From Pseudomonadota bacterium (lineage in GTDB: Bacteria; Pseudomonadota; Gammaproteobacteria; Burkholderiales; Thiobacillaceae): a stretch of 62,219 nucleotides of DNA. The stretch is taken from positions 1 to 62,219 of the forward strand of contig JAJXUA010000003.1 of the NCBI GenBank assembly GCA_021783275.1. Direction: 5' to 3'. A program made the translations under genes and the position numbers. The notes under the pieces were generated by a model, which saw only the letters and a program-made list of their open reading frames with translations, did no database searches and was not told the origin of the DNA. Position 1 is the stretch's first letter, and the number at the start of each line of letters is the position of its first letter. This document shows, piece by piece, positions 38,771 through 48,431 of the stretch.

Positions 38771-39730
38771 TCAGTATTTAAGGAGCGCCGAGCCCCAGGT
38801 GAACCCGCCCCCGAACGCTTCCATCAGCACGATCTGTCCCCGCTGGATACGGCCATCGCGCACCGCCACATCAAACGCCAGCGGCACCGACGCCGCCGAG
38901 GTGTTGCCGTGTCCGGCGACGGTGGTGACGACGTGATCCATGCTCATGCCGAGCTTTTTCGCGGTGGCGGTGATGATCCGGATATTGGCCTGGTGCGGCA
39001 CCAGCCAGTCGATGTCGGATTTCTGCAAACCATTGGCTTCGAGCGTTTCATCGACGATGCGATCCAGCGTATTGACCGCAATCTTGAAAACCGCATTGCC
39101 TTCCATGCGCATCAGGGCGGGAACGCTGGAATCGGTTGACGGCCCGGTGGTCGTCCGTAGCAGTTCCTTGTGACGGCCATCGGCGTGGAGGTGGGTGGCT
39201 ATGATGCCGGGCGCATCGGATGCGCCCACCACCACTGCTCCCGCACCATCGCCCCACAGAATGCAGTTGCCGCGATCGCTCCAGTCGGTGATGCGCGACA
39301 GGGTTTCCGCGCCGATCACCAGCACGTGCCTGGCCATGCCGGTTTTGACGAACTGGTCGGCCACGCTCAGGGCATAAATGAAACCGCTGCACACGGCCTG
39401 CACATCAAACGCAGGTTTGCCATTGGTAATGCCGAGTTTGGACTGAACGATGCACGCCGTGCTGGGAAACACCAGATCGGGTGTGGTGGTCGCCACCAGC
39501 AGCAGATCGATGTCGTCCGCCTGCAGTCCGGCCGCATCGAGTGCAGCACGCGCGGCCTCGGTTGCCAGGTCGCTGGTGAACTCACCCTCGGCGGCGATAT
39601 GCCGCTCACGGATGCCGGTACGCTCGACGATCCACTGGTCAGTGGTATCCACCCGCTTTTCCAGATCGGCATTGGTGAGCAGGCCTGCAGGCAAATAGCT
39701 GCCGGTGCCCAGAATACGGGATGAGATCAA
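38771..39730 (-). CDS. fabH: 3-oxoacyl-ACP synthase III
   Basis: 319 residues with the Cys-His-Asn triad: [25 protein letters not shown] and [15 protein letters not shown]. Starts fatty acid synthesis from acetyl-CoA. ATG overlaps the plsX stop by 4 bp. Confidence 0.97.
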   Translation of the reverse strand: MISSRILGTGSYLPAGLLTNADLEKRVDTTDQWIVERTGIRERHIAAEGEFTSDLATEAARAALDAAGLQADDIDLLLVATTTPDLVFPSTACIVQSKLGITNGKPAFDVQAVCSGFIYALSVADQFVKTGMARHVLVIGAETLSRITDWSDRGNCILWGDGAGAVVVGASDAPGIIATHLHADGRHKELLRTTTGPSTDSSVPALMRMEGNAVFKIAVNTLDRIVDETLEANGLQKSDIDWLVPHQANIRIITATAKKLGMSMDHVVTTVAGHGNTSAASVPLAFDVAVRDGRIQRGQIVLMEAFGGGFTWGSALLKY

Positions 39731-40746
39731 GCGGCCACCCGTTGCAGGAGCTGGATCTGGTCGGTAATGCGCTTCAGCACGTTGTTGCGGACTTCGTCAC
39801 TGGCGGTATTGATCGCATGTTCGAAGGCAAAGCGGTCCGCCGAGCCATGACTTTTGACCACCACGCCGCGCAGTCCCAGCAAGGTGGCGCCATTAAAACG
39901 ACGCGGGTCCAGCCGACGCTTGAACGCATTCAGTACCGGGAGTGCAATCAGTCCGGCAATGCGGGTACGCCAGTTGCGCTTGAATTCGGTACGCAGGATG
40001 GTGGCGATCATTTTCGCCAGGCCTTCCGACGCTTTGAGTGTGACGTTACCGACAAAGCCGTCGCACACCACGACATCGGTTGTGCCCTTGAAAATATCAT
40101 TGCCTTCGACATTGCCGTAGAAATTGAGATGACTGTCGCGCAGCAACTCGGCAGCCTGTTTCACCATTTCGTTACCCTTGATGTCTTCTTCCCCGATATT
40201 GAGCAGGCCCACACTTGGATTCGGCTTGTGTTCCACGGCAGACACCAGCATCGCGCCCATGATGCCGAATTGCAGCAGGTGCTCGGCGGTGCAATCGACG
40301 TTGGCCCCCATGTCCAGCACCAGCGCGTGGCCGGTGACCGTGGGCATCACCGCCGCAATCGCGGGCCGGTCGATACCGGGCAGGGTTTTCAGGACAAAAC
40401 GCGCAGTGGCCATCAGGGCGCCGGTATTGCCCGCCGACACACAGGCATCGGCTTCACCGGATTTCACCAGGTCGATTGCCACCCGCATGGAGGAATCTTT
40501 TTTACCGCGCAGCGCCAGCGCTGGCGCTTCGTCCATGGCCACCACCTGGCTGGCATGGCGCACGATCAGACGGGGGGTGGATTTGGCGCGACGCGCCTTG
40601 AGTTCGGCGGCCACAATGTCCTGCGGCCCGACCAGAATCACATTCAGGTCGGGATAGCGCGCAAGGCAACGGAGCGCCGCCGGAACGGTAACGTGAGGGC
40701 CATGATCACCACCCATCACGTCGATGGCGACTGTGATATTTCTCAT
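39727..40746 (-). CDS. plsX: phosphate acyltransferase PlsX
   Basis: 339 residues beginning [22 protein letters not shown], followed by [18 protein letters not shown] and [18 protein letters not shown]. Makes acyl-phosphate for phospholipid synthesis. 66 bp after rpmF, before fabH. Confidence 0.97.
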   Translation of the reverse strand: MRNITVAIDVMGGDHGPHVTVPAALRCLARYPDLNVILVGPQDIVAAELKARRAKSTPRLIVRHASQVVAMDEAPALALRGKKDSSMRVAIDLVKSGEADACVSAGNTGALMATARFVLKTLPGIDRPAIAAVMPTVTGHALVLDMGANVDCTAEHLLQFGIMGAMLVSAVEHKPNPSVGLLNIGEEDIKGNEMVKQAAELLRDSHLNFYGNVEGNDIFKGTTDVVVCDGFVGNVTLKASEGLAKMIATILRTEFKRNWRTRIAGLIALPVLNAFKRRLDPRRFNGATLLGLRGVVVKSHGSADRFAFEHAINTASDEVRNNVLKRITDQIQLLQRVAA

Positions 40747-40812
40747 GCAGCCTGAATAAGGGGCTGATCGGCGCGTGCCCGGGCAGTAACGTCAACCCGG
40801 ACAGACAGGAAT

Positions 40813-40992
40813 TTATTCGCCCTTGGCCTTGGCAACCTTGCGGCCACGATAAAAGCCGTTCGGGCTGATGTGATGGCGCAGATGGGTCTCACCCGTGGTC
40901 GGCTCGATGGCCAGCGACGGATTGGTCAGGAAGTCGTGCGAACGGTGCATACCGCGCTTGGACGGGGATTTTTTGTTTTGCTGGACTGCCAT
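40813..40992 (-). CDS. rpmF: 50S ribosomal protein L32
   Basis: 59 residues starting [20 protein letters not shown] and ending [14 protein letters not shown]. It has the form without the CxxC zinc pairs (the L32 motif area reads [16 protein letters not shown]), normal for proteobacteria. ATG at 40990-40992, stop at 40813, 3 bp after yceD, so translationally coupled. Confidence 0.96.
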   Translation of the reverse strand: MAVQQNKKSPSKRGMHRSHDFLTNPSLAIEPTTGETHLRHHISPNGFYRGRKVAKAKGE

Positions 40993-40995
40993 GTT

Positions 40996-41439
40996 TTACT
41001 CCTTAAAAATTTGCACATCCCCGGAGGGACATTCACCTTCAGCATGCATGGCCGCCAGGGGCAGGCTCAGCAGCACTTCATCTTCCACCAGTGCGACCAG
41101 ATCGAGTGCTGCTTCGATCAGGATCGCATCGCAATCGGGATCTGCATCCAGCCGTTCCAGCTCGCTCGCGCTGCGTGCCAGCAGCAGGCGATACGCGATC
41201 TGCACATCATGCTGCAAGGCTCCCAGACAGCGCTGACACGTCAGCGTCAACCCCCCGGCTATCGTGATACGCAACGACAGCCCTCCGTGTGCGTCCGTCT
41301 CGCCCATGACTCGACAGAACAGCTCGCCTTGCGTAAATTCAGGGGCAAGCCTCGGAAACGCGGACACGTCTGACCGGGTTTCCCAAGACTGGTTGCCGCT
41401 GCAAAAGCGCCTGGGCTCAATCTCAACACCCGGCATCAT
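40996..41439 (-). CDS. yceD: YceD (DUF177) ribosome-biogenesis-linked protein
   Basis: 147 residues from the ATG at 41437-41439, chosen because a strong GGAGGGGAG lies 9 bp upstream; in-frame ATG at 41493 and TTG at 41517 give longer forms without such a site. Core motif LTCQRCLGALQHDV and acidic LVALVEDEVLLSLPLA are the family hallmark. Always beside rpmF; implicated in 23S rRNA accumulation. Confidence 0.9.
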   Translation of the reverse strand: MMPGVEIEPRRFCSGNQSWETRSDVSAFPRLAPEFTQGELFCRVMGETDAHGGLSLRITIAGGLTLTCQRCLGALQHDVQIAYRLLLARSASELERLDADPDCDAILIEAALDLVALVEDEVLLSLPLAAMHAEGECPSGDVQIFKE

Positions 41440-41592
41440 GACCTGGGTCTCCCCTCCGGATAAAGGCTGGGCGGGAACGGCAGAATGCGACATACCCGGA
41501 TAAACATTAGCCCGCAATAATATGATTTCTCGTTATTTTTGTCAAAGCCAGCACAACCAACCTGCGCAACCAACCCGGTATCGACCCCACCC

Positions 41593-43011
41593 ATGATTAA
41601 AAAGATACTCGTTGCCAACCGTGGGGAAATCGCCGTGCGTATCGTGCGCGCCTGCGCCGAACTGGGTATACGCTCCGTGGCGATCTATACCGATGCTGAT
41701 CGCCACGCGCTGCATGTCAAAAAGGCCGATGTGGCCTATCACATCGGCAAGGACCCGATTCAGGGCTATCTCAACGCCCATACGCTGGTCAACCTGGCGG
41801 CCGCGTCGGGCTGCGATGCGCTGCATCCGGGTTATGGCTTCCTGTCCGAAAACCCCGATCTGGCGACCATATGTGCACGCCGGGGTATCCGCTTCATCGG
41901 CCCGTCGCCCGACGTCATCCGCCGCATGGGCGACAAAATCCAGGCACGCAACGCCATGGTCGCCGCCGGCATCCCCGTGGTGCCCGGCGCGGATCACAGC
42001 CTGGAAAACGTCGAGGAAGCGCGCAAGCTGTCCGGCAAGATCGGCTATCCGGTGATGCTCAAAGCCACCAACGGCGGTGGCGGACGGGGCATCCGCCGTT
42101 GTGACAGCGAACAGGACCTGCTGAAAAACTATGACCGCGTGGTGTCCGAAGCCAGCAAGGCGTTTGGCAAGCCCGAGGTTTTTGTCGAAAAATGCGTGGT
42201 CCATCCCAAACATATCGAAGTGCAGATACTGGGCGATACCCAGGGCAATGTCATCCACCTGTTCGAACGCGATTGCTCGATTCAGCGGCGCAACCAGAAA
42301 CTGATCGAAATCGCCCCCAGCCCCCAACTCACCGAAGCGCAGCGGCAATACATCGGCAAGCTGGCGGTACGCGCCGCCAAAGCGGTTGGCTACGTCAACG
42401 CCGGCACGGTCGAGTTCCTGCTCGACCAGGACAACCAGTTCTACTTCATGGAAATGAACACGCGCTTACAGGTTGAACACCCCATCACCGAGACCATCAC
42501 CGGTGTCGATATCGTGCAGGAGCAGATCCGCATCGCTTCCGGCCTGCCGCTGCAATACAGCCAGGACGAAATCAAGCATCGCGGCTATGCCATGGAATTC
42601 CGCATCAATGCCGAAGACCCGAAAAATGATTTCCTGCCCAGCCTCGGCCGCATCACACGCTATTACTCGCCGGGCGGCCCCGGCGTGCGGGTGGACGCAG
42701 CGATCTACACCGATTACGTGATTCCGCCCTACTTCGACTCGATGTGCGCCAAGCTCACGGTGTGGAACCTGAACTGGGAGGCGACCATCGCGCGCGGCCG
42801 CCGGGCACTGGCTGACATGCTGGTGTATGGCGTGAAGACGACGATTCCCTACTACCAGGAAATCCTCAAGAATCCCGAATTCCAGAGTGGCCGCTTCAAT
42901 ACCAGCTTTGTCGAGTCGCATCCCGAACTCACCCAGTACACCGAAAAGAAACCGCCGGAAGTGATGGCCGCCGCCATCGCTGCCGCCATTGCCGCACATC
43001 AGGGACTCTGA
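41593..43011 (+). CDS. pycA: pyruvate carboxylase subunit A / biotin carboxylase
   Basis: 472 residues from ATG 41593. Biotin-carboxylase fold: KKILVANRGEIAVRIVRAC, ATP-grasp GGGGRGIRR, HIEVQILGD, MNTRLQVEHPITE and RINAEDP. A following gene carries the carboxyltransferase and biotin domain, so this is the two-subunit type (PycA/PycB, CfiB/CfiA-like) rather than the fatty-acid AccC. Substrate could be pyruvate or 2-oxoglutarate; not decidable by eye. Divergent from yceD across a short AT-rich gap. Confidence 0.9.
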   Translation: MIKKILVANRGEIAVRIVRACAELGIRSVAIYTDADRHALHVKKADVAYHIGKDPIQGYLNAHTLVNLAAASGCDALHPGYGFLSENPDLATICARRGIRFIGPSPDVIRRMGDKIQARNAMVAAGIPVVPGADHSLENVEEARKLSGKIGYPVMLKATNGGGGRGIRRCDSEQDLLKNYDRVVSEASKAFGKPEVFVEKCVVHPKHIEVQILGDTQGNVIHLFERDCSIQRRNQKLIEIAPSPQLTEAQRQYIGKLAVRAAKAVGYVNAGTVEFLLDQDNQFYFMEMNTRLQVEHPITETITGVDIVQEQIRIASGLPLQYSQDEIKHRGYAMEFRINAEDPKNDFLPSLGRITRYYSPGGPGVRVDAAIYTDYVIPPYFDSMCAKLTVWNLNWEATIARGRRALADMLVYGVKTTIPYYQEILKNPEFQSGRFNTSFVESHPELTQYTEKKPPEVMAAAIAAAIAAHQGL

Positions 43012-43013
43012 AC

Positions 43014-44864
43014 ATGGCCAAAGTATTTGTCACCGATCTCGTCCTGCGCGACGGCCACCAGTCACTCATCGCCACCCGGATGCAGACTGCCGACATGTTG
43101 CCGATCTGCAGCAAGCTCGACCAGGTGGGCTTCTGGTCGCTGGAAGCCTGGGGCGGCGCAACATTTGACGCCTGCGTGCGCTTTCTGCGCGAGGATCCGT
43201 GGGAGCGTCTGCGTCAATTGCGCCGCGCGCTGCCCAACACGCCCATCCAGATGCTGCTGCGCGGGCAGAACCTACTCGGCTACCGGCATTATCCCGACGA
43301 CGTGGTGCGCGCCTTCGTACAAAAATCGGCTGACAACGGCGTCGATGTGTTTCGCGTGTTCGACGCGATGAACGACCTGCGCAATCTACGGGTGTCCATC
43401 GAGGCGGTGAAGGCTGCAGGCAAGCACGCCGAAGGCGCGATCAGCTACACCACCAGCCCGGTACACGATATTCCGCATTTCGTTACGCTTGCCAAAGGCA
43501 TGGCCGACATGGGCTGCGACACCATCGCGATCAAGGACATGGCCGCGCTGCTCACGCCTTACACCGCCTACGAACTGGTGCAGGCGATCCGCGCAGCGAC
43601 CGATCTACCGGTGCACACCCACAGCCACGCCACGTCAGGTCTGGCGCACATGACCCATCTCAAAGCCGTTGAAGCCGGTGCCACCATCATCGACACCTGC
43701 ATCGGCGCATTTGCCGAGGGCGCGTCGCACCCGACGACGCAAAGCCTGGTCGCCGCACTCGCAGGCACCGAATACGACACCGGCCTGTCGCTGCCGCTGC
43801 TGGAAGAAATCTCCGCATATTTCAGGGAAGTGCGCAGGAAATACTGGCAATTCGAATCAGAGTTCACCGGCACCGACACCCGTTCGCTCATCAATCAGGT
43901 GCCGGGCGGAATGATTTCCAACCTGGCCAATCAACTGAAAGAACAGGGCGCGATCGACAAAATGGACGCCGTGCTCGACGAGATTCCGCGTGTGCGTGAA
44001 GACCTCGGCTATCCGCCGCTGGTCACCCCCACGTCACAGATCGTCGGCACCCAGGCCGCGCTGAATGTGCTGACCGGCGCGCGCTACAAATCCGTCACCA
44101 ACGAAGTGAAACTCTATTTGCAAGGCCGCTATGGCAAGGCACCGGGGCAGATCAGCGAAACCGTCCGCAAACTGGCCATCGGCGATCTCGATGTGATCAG
44201 CTGCCGACCGGCCGACCTGCTGCCCGACGAGCTCGACAAACTGCGCAGCGAAATCGAAGGACTGGCCAAATCCGACGAAGACGTGATGACCTACGCCATG
44301 TTTCCCGACCTGGCAAAAACCTGGTTGCAGGAACGCGCCGCTGGCAGCCTCAAACCCGAACAGCTCCAGCCGCCAGGGTCCTCGCAACAGGACAGTGCAC
44401 CGCGTTATGCCGCTGACGAGTTCCGCATTACGTTGCATGGCGAGACCTATCACATCAAGCTGTCCGGCAGCGGTCGCAGCGACACCAGCCAGCGGCCCTA
44501 TTTCGTTTCCATCGATGGCGTATCGGAAGAAGTCCTGGTCGAGTCGCTCAACGAAGTCGCCATCGCGGACAGCTCGGGGAGTGGCCCGCGCATCGACAAA
44601 CCGGCGGTGCCCGCAGCCCCCGGCCAGAAACCCCGCCCCACGCATCCCGGCCATGTCACCGCCGCCATGCCGGGCAGCATTGTTGACGTGCTGGTGAGCG
44701 TGGGCCAGACCGTGAAAGCCGGCGACGGCGTGCTGGTGATCGAAGCCATGAAAATGGAAAACGAGGTGCAGGCCCCGATCACCGGGGTCGTCATCAGCAT
44801 CTTCGCCAAGAAGGGCGACGCAGTGACGCCCGACATGGCGCTGGTCGAGATACAGCCGGAATGA
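43014..44864 (+). CDS. pycB: pyruvate carboxylase subunit B / oxaloacetate decarboxylase alpha-like
   Basis: 616 residues. HMGL-like carboxyltransferase domain with LRDGHQSLIATRM (metal/active site), EAWGGATFDACVRFL, HTHSHATSGLAHM (Zn ligands) and NQVPGGMISNL; a linker; and a C-terminal biotinyl domain with EAMKMENEVQAP, the Lys being biotinylated. No membrane beta/gamma subunits of the sodium-pumping decarboxylase are nearby, so carboxylation (anaplerosis) is more likely. 2 bp after pycA. Confidence 0.92.
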   Translation: MAKVFVTDLVLRDGHQSLIATRMQTADMLPICSKLDQVGFWSLEAWGGATFDACVRFLREDPWERLRQLRRALPNTPIQMLLRGQNLLGYRHYPDDVVRAFVQKSADNGVDVFRVFDAMNDLRNLRVSIEAVKAAGKHAEGAISYTTSPVHDIPHFVTLAKGMADMGCDTIAIKDMAALLTPYTAYELVQAIRAATDLPVHTHSHATSGLAHMTHLKAVEAGATIIDTCIGAFAEGASHPTTQSLVAALAGTEYDTGLSLPLLEEISAYFREVRRKYWQFESEFTGTDTRSLINQVPGGMISNLANQLKEQGAIDKMDAVLDEIPRVREDLGYPPLVTPTSQIVGTQAALNVLTGARYKSVTNEVKLYLQGRYGKAPGQISETVRKLAIGDLDVISCRPADLLPDELDKLRSEIEGLAKSDEDVMTYAMFPDLAKTWLQERAAGSLKPEQLQPPGSSQQDSAPRYAADEFRITLHGETYHIKLSGSGRSDTSQRPYFVSIDGVSEEVLVESLNEVAIADSSGSGPRIDKPAVPAAPGQKPRPTHPGHVTAAMPGSIVDVLVSVGQTVKAGDGVLVIEAMKMENEVQAPITGVVISIFAKKGDAVTPDMALVEIQPE

Positions 44865-44876
44865 ATATGCACCCCT

Positions 44877-44967
44877 CACCACAGAGGCACAGAGACACAG
44901 AGAAAAAACAGCGTGAATCTGCCAGCGATGCTCGGAGTGTGCGCTGTGCCTCCGTGCCTCTGTGGTG
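44877..44967. repeat. imperfect inverted repeat with CACAGAGGCACAGAG theme
   Basis: Perfect 14-bp arms CACCACAGAGGCAC (44877-44890) and GTGCCTCTGTGGTG (44954-44967), with about 10 more paired bases inward (GACACAG against CTGTGCC). Fills the pycB-maf gap. The wording is of the kind found dispersed in many environmental bacterial genomes. Confidence 0.8.
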
Positions 44968-44982
44968 CTGGGTTTCCCCAGC

Positions 44983-45573
44983 ATGACACTTGTCCTGGCT
45001 TCCACCTCGCGCTACCGCCGCGAGCTGCTATCGCGCCTGGGTATACCGTTCGAGGTGCTGTCGCCTAATGTCGACGAAACCCCGTTGCCGGAAGAGTCTC
45101 CCTCGGCCACCGCGCTGCGGCTGTCTGTACTGAAGGCGCAGGCTGCTGCGTCAACCTATCCTGACGCCCTCATCATCGGGTCGGACCAGGTGTTGATGCT
45201 CGGTTCCGAACAGCTTGGCAAGCCCGGCAATTTTGACAAGGCCTTTGCCCAGCTAAAAGCTATGCAGGGCAAGGCCATGGTTTTTCACACCGCGCTCACG
45301 CTGCTCAACAGCCGTACCGGCCACACGCAGACACGTGATGTGCCCACCGTCGTACACCTCCGCCCGCTCACCGACGCGCAGATCACCGCCTACCTGGAAA
45401 AGGAAACACCGTACGATTGCGCCGGTTCGGCCAAGAGCGAATCGCTGGGGATAGCCTTGATTGAGCGTATGGACAGCACCGACCCCACCGCGCTGGTTGG
45501 CTTGCCGTTGATGGCACTGACCGAGATGCTGGCCAACGAAGGCATCGACGTGCTGACCTGGCGTCCGGCCTGA
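44983..45573 (+). CDS. yceF: Maf-family nucleotide pyrophosphatase, YceF type
   Basis: 196 residues from ATG 44983. LASTSRYRRELLSRLGIPFEVLSP, VDETPLPEESP, LIIGSDQVLMLG, CAGSAKSESLGIALIERM and TALVGLPLMALTEML match YceF (7-methyl-GTP pyrophosphatase) more than YhdE, because of GSDQV and the GSAKSES block. House-cleaning of modified nucleotides. The ATG is close to the repeat hairpin. Confidence 0.92.
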   Translation: MTLVLASTSRYRRELLSRLGIPFEVLSPNVDETPLPEESPSATALRLSVLKAQAAASTYPDALIIGSDQVLMLGSEQLGKPGNFDKAFAQLKAMQGKAMVFHTALTLLNSRTGHTQTRDVPTVVHLRPLTDAQITAYLEKETPYDCAGSAKSESLGIALIERMDSTDPTALVGLPLMALTEMLANEGIDVLTWRPA

Positions 45574-45577
45574 TCTC

Positions 45578-46282
45578 GTGACGGGCACGCTTTACCTGAT
45601 CCCCGTTCCGCTCGGCCCGGTCAGCCCCGCATCCTGCCTGCCCCCCGACACCCTCGCCGTCGCCCGCCGGCTCGAGCATTTCGTCGTCGAACGCGCCAAA
45701 ACCGCGCGCGCGCATCTCAAGGCCATGGGTCATCCCTTGCCCATGCAGCAGATCGAAATGCACGAGCTGAACGAACACACCCCCGCCTCCGCCATCGCCG
45801 CCCTGCTGGCTCCCCTGCACGCAGGCCACGATGTCGGCCTGCTCTCGGAAGCGGGCTGTCCTGCTGTCGCCGATCCCGGTGCCCATCTCGTGCGCGCGGC
45901 GCATCACGCCAATATCGCCGTTGCACCGCTGATCGGGCCTTCGTCCATCTTGCTCACGCTGATGGCTTCCGGTTTGGGTGGCCAGCGCTTTGCCTTCCAC
46001 GGCTATCTGCCCGCGAAAGAACCCGAACGCAGTCAGGCGATCCGCACACTCGAAATCACCGCGCGCAAACAGCACAGCACCCAGTTATTCATTGAAACGC
46101 CCTACCGTGCTGCCGCCCTGCTCGACGCCCTAGCCCTCGCCCTGCACTCCGACACATACATCAGCGTCGGTGCCGACCTCAGCCTGCCGGGGCAGTTCAT
46201 TCGCACCCAGCGTGCGGCGGACTGGCGCGGACTCAGTCATCAGGTGAAAGACCGGCTGGTGGTGTTCGGCATCGGGGCCTGA
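45578..46282 (+). CDS. SAM-dependent methylase of the tetrapyrrole methylase fold
   Basis: 234 residues from a GTG at 45578. It reads GTLYLIPVPLGPVSP, LLSEAGCPAVADPGAHLVRAA and LIGPSSILLTLMASGLGGQRFAFHGYLP, close to RsmI but lacking its full GTP(I/L)GN start and shorter. Often annotated only as SAM methyltransferase next to maf in betaproteobacteria. An RNA-modifying role is possible. Convergent with the Rof-like gene, 1 bp apart. Confidence 0.82.
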   Translation: MTGTLYLIPVPLGPVSPASCLPPDTLAVARRLEHFVVERAKTARAHLKAMGHPLPMQQIEMHELNEHTPASAIAALLAPLHAGHDVGLLSEAGCPAVADPGAHLVRAAHHANIAVAPLIGPSSILLTLMASGLGGQRFAFHGYLPAKEPERSQAIRTLEITARKQHSTQLFIETPYRAAALLDALALALHSDTYISVGADLSLPGQFIRTQRAADWRGLSHQVKDRLVVFGIGA

Positions 46283-46283
46283 T

Positions 46284-46499
46284 TCAAAAGTGCAGCTGGT
46301 CGAGCCGGAACGTCACGGTTTCCCCCGCTGCATTCCGCGCCTGCAGCCACTCCGTTCCCTCACGGGCGTAGACATCCAGCGGCAGCAGGCGCTGCGTCAC
46401 GCCATCCACACGCACGTCCAGCCACTGCCGGGTGAGCGCAGCGTATTCCAGACGCTCATGATCGGCGCAGGCGATGGGCTGGTAAGGCGTGTTGCTCAA
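46284..46499 (-). CDS. Rof-like Rho-binding antiterminator
   Basis: 71 residues: SNTPYQPIACADHERLEYAAL, RQWLDVRVDGV and NAAGETVTFRLDQLHF follow the Rof/YaeO order (YQPIxCxDxxxLE, then a small Sm-like barrel). In E. coli Rof binds Rho and blocks termination. Start overlaps the sppA stop by 4 bp, so it is at the 3' end of the rluC operon. Confidence 0.8.
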   Translation of the reverse strand: MSNTPYQPIACADHERLEYAALTRQWLDVRVDGVTQRLLPLDVYAREGTEWLQARNAAGETVTFRLDQLHF

Positions 46500-47434
46500 C
46501 GCAACTGGATTCCCGTCTGGGCAAATGGTGCCCAGGCTTTGCCGATGCTGGCACCCAGCCGCCCGGCCAGCCGTTCGGCAAAGCTGTCCTGCTGGGTGTA
46601 ATCGACGACATCCTTGGCCTTGATGACATCCCGGGCGACGGACTCAACGCTGCCGAGGCCATCGGCCAGACCCAGCTGGATGCTTTTTTCGCCGCTCCAC
46701 ACCAGGCCGCTGAACATATCAGGGGTTTCTTTCAAACGTTTGCCACGTCCTGCGCGCACCACCCCGATGAACTGGCCGTGGATTTCTTCGAGCATGTCCC
46801 TGGCGAAACCCTGCTGCTTGGGATCGACGGGTGAAAACGGATCGAGGAATCCCTTGTTTTCCCCGGCGGTGAGCAGACGACGCTCGACCCCGAGTTTTTC
46901 CATGGTCTTGGTAAACCCGAAGCCGTCCATCAGCACGCCGATGGAGCCAACGATGCTGGCCTTGTCGACGTAGATTTTGTCAGCCGCAGCAGCGACGTAA
47001 TAGCCGCCCGACGCACAGATGTCATCGACCACGGCATACAGCGGAATCTTCGGATGCTTGGCGCGCAGGCGTTTGATCTCGTCGTGAATCTGCCCGGCCT
47101 GCACCGGGCTGCCGCCGGGGCTGTTGATGCGCAGGATCACGCCGCGAGTTTTTTCATCGTCAAACGCGCCCTGCAGGCTGCTGATGATGGAATCGGCACT
47201 GACCTCGCCAGAAGCGATCACGCCTTGCATGTCGATCAGCGCCGTGTGGTTTTTGGGAATACCCACCCCGTCGCCCTTGAACCAGCCGGTGGCCAGCACC
47301 AGCACCACGGTCAGGTAGAGGAAACCGAGCGCCTTGAACAGGATGCTCCAGCGGCGGCTGCGGCGTTGCTCCTGCACAGCCGATAGCGCCAGTTTTTCGA
47401 GAACCGCGCGTTCCCAGTTGGGTTGGTCGTTCAT
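46496..47434 (-). CDS. sppA: signal peptide peptidase SppA, S49 short form
   Basis: 312 residues. One N-terminal membrane helix (GFLYLTVVLVLATGWF), then the S49 protease with LRINSPGGSPVQAGQIHDEI, DDICASGGYYVAAAADKIY (nucleophile Ser) and ASIVGSIGVLMDGFGF. Degrades leftover signal peptides. Overlaps the Rieske gene by 4 bp. Confidence 0.95.
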   Translation of the reverse strand: MNDQPNWERAVLEKLALSAVQEQRRSRRWSILFKALGFLYLTVVLVLATGWFKGDGVGIPKNHTALIDMQGVIASGEVSADSIISSLQGAFDDEKTRGVILRINSPGGSPVQAGQIHDEIKRLRAKHPKIPLYAVVDDICASGGYYVAAAADKIYVDKASIVGSIGVLMDGFGFTKTMEKLGVERRLLTAGENKGFLDPFSPVDPKQQGFARDMLEEIHGQFIGVVRAGRGKRLKETPDMFSGLVWSGEKSIQLGLADGLGSVESVARDVIKAKDVVDYTQQDSFAERLAGRLGASIGKAWAPFAQTGIQLR

Positions 47435-47796
47435 GGTGACTCCGTCGTCAGGGTATGTAAAAGGTAAACCTGCCCGTCACGTTCGACGACCGGCAGGGAA
47501 ATCAGGCCGCGTCCGGCGCAGCGCCCACCCACACAATGCCCACTGCGTGGATGGTAGAGCGCACCGTGGGTGGAGCAGATCAAGTATAGCCGCGAGGTAT
47601 CGAAGAACTCGCCGGGCTGCCAGTCGAGCTCCACCGGCACATGGCCGCACTGGTTGAGAAAGGCATAGGGTTTGCCATCGTAGCGCACCACAAACGCGGC
47701 TTGCGTCTGGCCGTGGCGTTCGATCTCGAAACGCACGCCGCGCCCGCCTTCAGCCAGTTCGCTGGCGGCGCAGATCAGGCGTTCGCTGCCAGCCAT
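47431..47796 (-). CDS. Rieske [2Fe-2S] protein
   Basis: 121 residues. Cluster ligands in CGHVPVELDWQ (Cys-x-His) and LICSTHGALYHP (Cys-x-x-His). Small soluble Rieske ferredoxin, partner unknown. Conserved position between a phosphatase and sppA. Overlaps gph by 22 bp. Confidence 0.9.
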   Translation of the reverse strand: MAGSERLICAASELAEGGRGVRFEIERHGQTQAAFVVRYDGKPYAFLNQCGHVPVELDWQPGEFFDTSRLYLICSTHGALYHPRSGHCVGGRCAGRGLISLPVVERDGQVYLLHTLTTESP

Positions 47797-48431
47797 GCGC
47801 GCACCTCGGCAAAACTGTCCAGCACTGCCAGCGGCGCGTGCGGATGCAGGTCTTCGACGCGGTGCGCGCCGTAGCTCACGCCCAGACTGGCCACGCCTGC
47901 ACTCGACGCCATCAGCAAATCATGGCTGGTATCGCCGATCACCAGCGTGCGCGCCGGGTCGGCATCGAGTTCATCGAGCAGTTCCAGCACCATCGCCGGA
48001 TGCGGCTTGGAATGCGTTTCATCGGCACAGCGGGTGGCAGCAAAGCACGGTCCCAACTGGCTGCTTTGCAGTGCGCGCGCCAAACCCATGCGGCTCTTGC
48101 CCGTGGCCACTGCCAGCGTATGTCCCTGCGTCGCGAGTTCACGCAGGCCGTCGGACACGCCGTCAAACAGCGGTATCCGGTCGTCGCGTCCCAGATAGTG
48201 ATGCCGGTAGCGCTCCACCAGTGCGGGATAGTCCGCTTCCGGCCAGTCCGGCAACAGGGTTTGCAGCGCCTGGATCAGGCCCAGCCCGATGATCTGGCGA
48301 CACGCACGATCGTCCGGCGCAGCGCGACCCATATCCTCACAGGCACGCTGGATCGAATCGACGATCACCCCGGCGGAATCCATCAGCGTGCCGTCCCAAT
48401 CGAAAATCAGTAAATCAAACTGCCTGGTCAT
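47775..48431 (-). CDS. gph: HAD hydrolase, phosphoglycolate phosphatase-like
   Basis: 218 residues with HAD motif I DWDGTLMDSAG, motif II AVATGKSRMGL, and motif IV VIGDTSHDLLMASSAGV. Cap-type C1 as in Gph. Sequence position after rluC is conserved in betaproteobacteria. Overlaps rluC by 17 bp. Confidence 0.88.
   Translation of the reverse strand: MTRQFDLLIFDWDGTLMDSAGVIVDSIQRACEDMGRAAPDDRACRQIIGLGLIQALQTLLPDWPEADYPALVERYRHHYLGRDDRIPLFDGVSDGLRELATQGHTLAVATGKSRMGLARALQSSQLGPCFAATRCADETHSKPHPAMVLELLDELDADPARTLVIGDTSHDLLMASSAGVASLGVSYGAHRVEDLHPHAPLAVLDSFAEVRAWLAANA

Noticed and set aside
41593-43011. accC of fatty acid synthesis
   Set aside because: No accB precedes it; instead a carboxyltransferase-biotin subunit follows by 2 bp, so the two-subunit carboxylase is favoured although fab genes are near.
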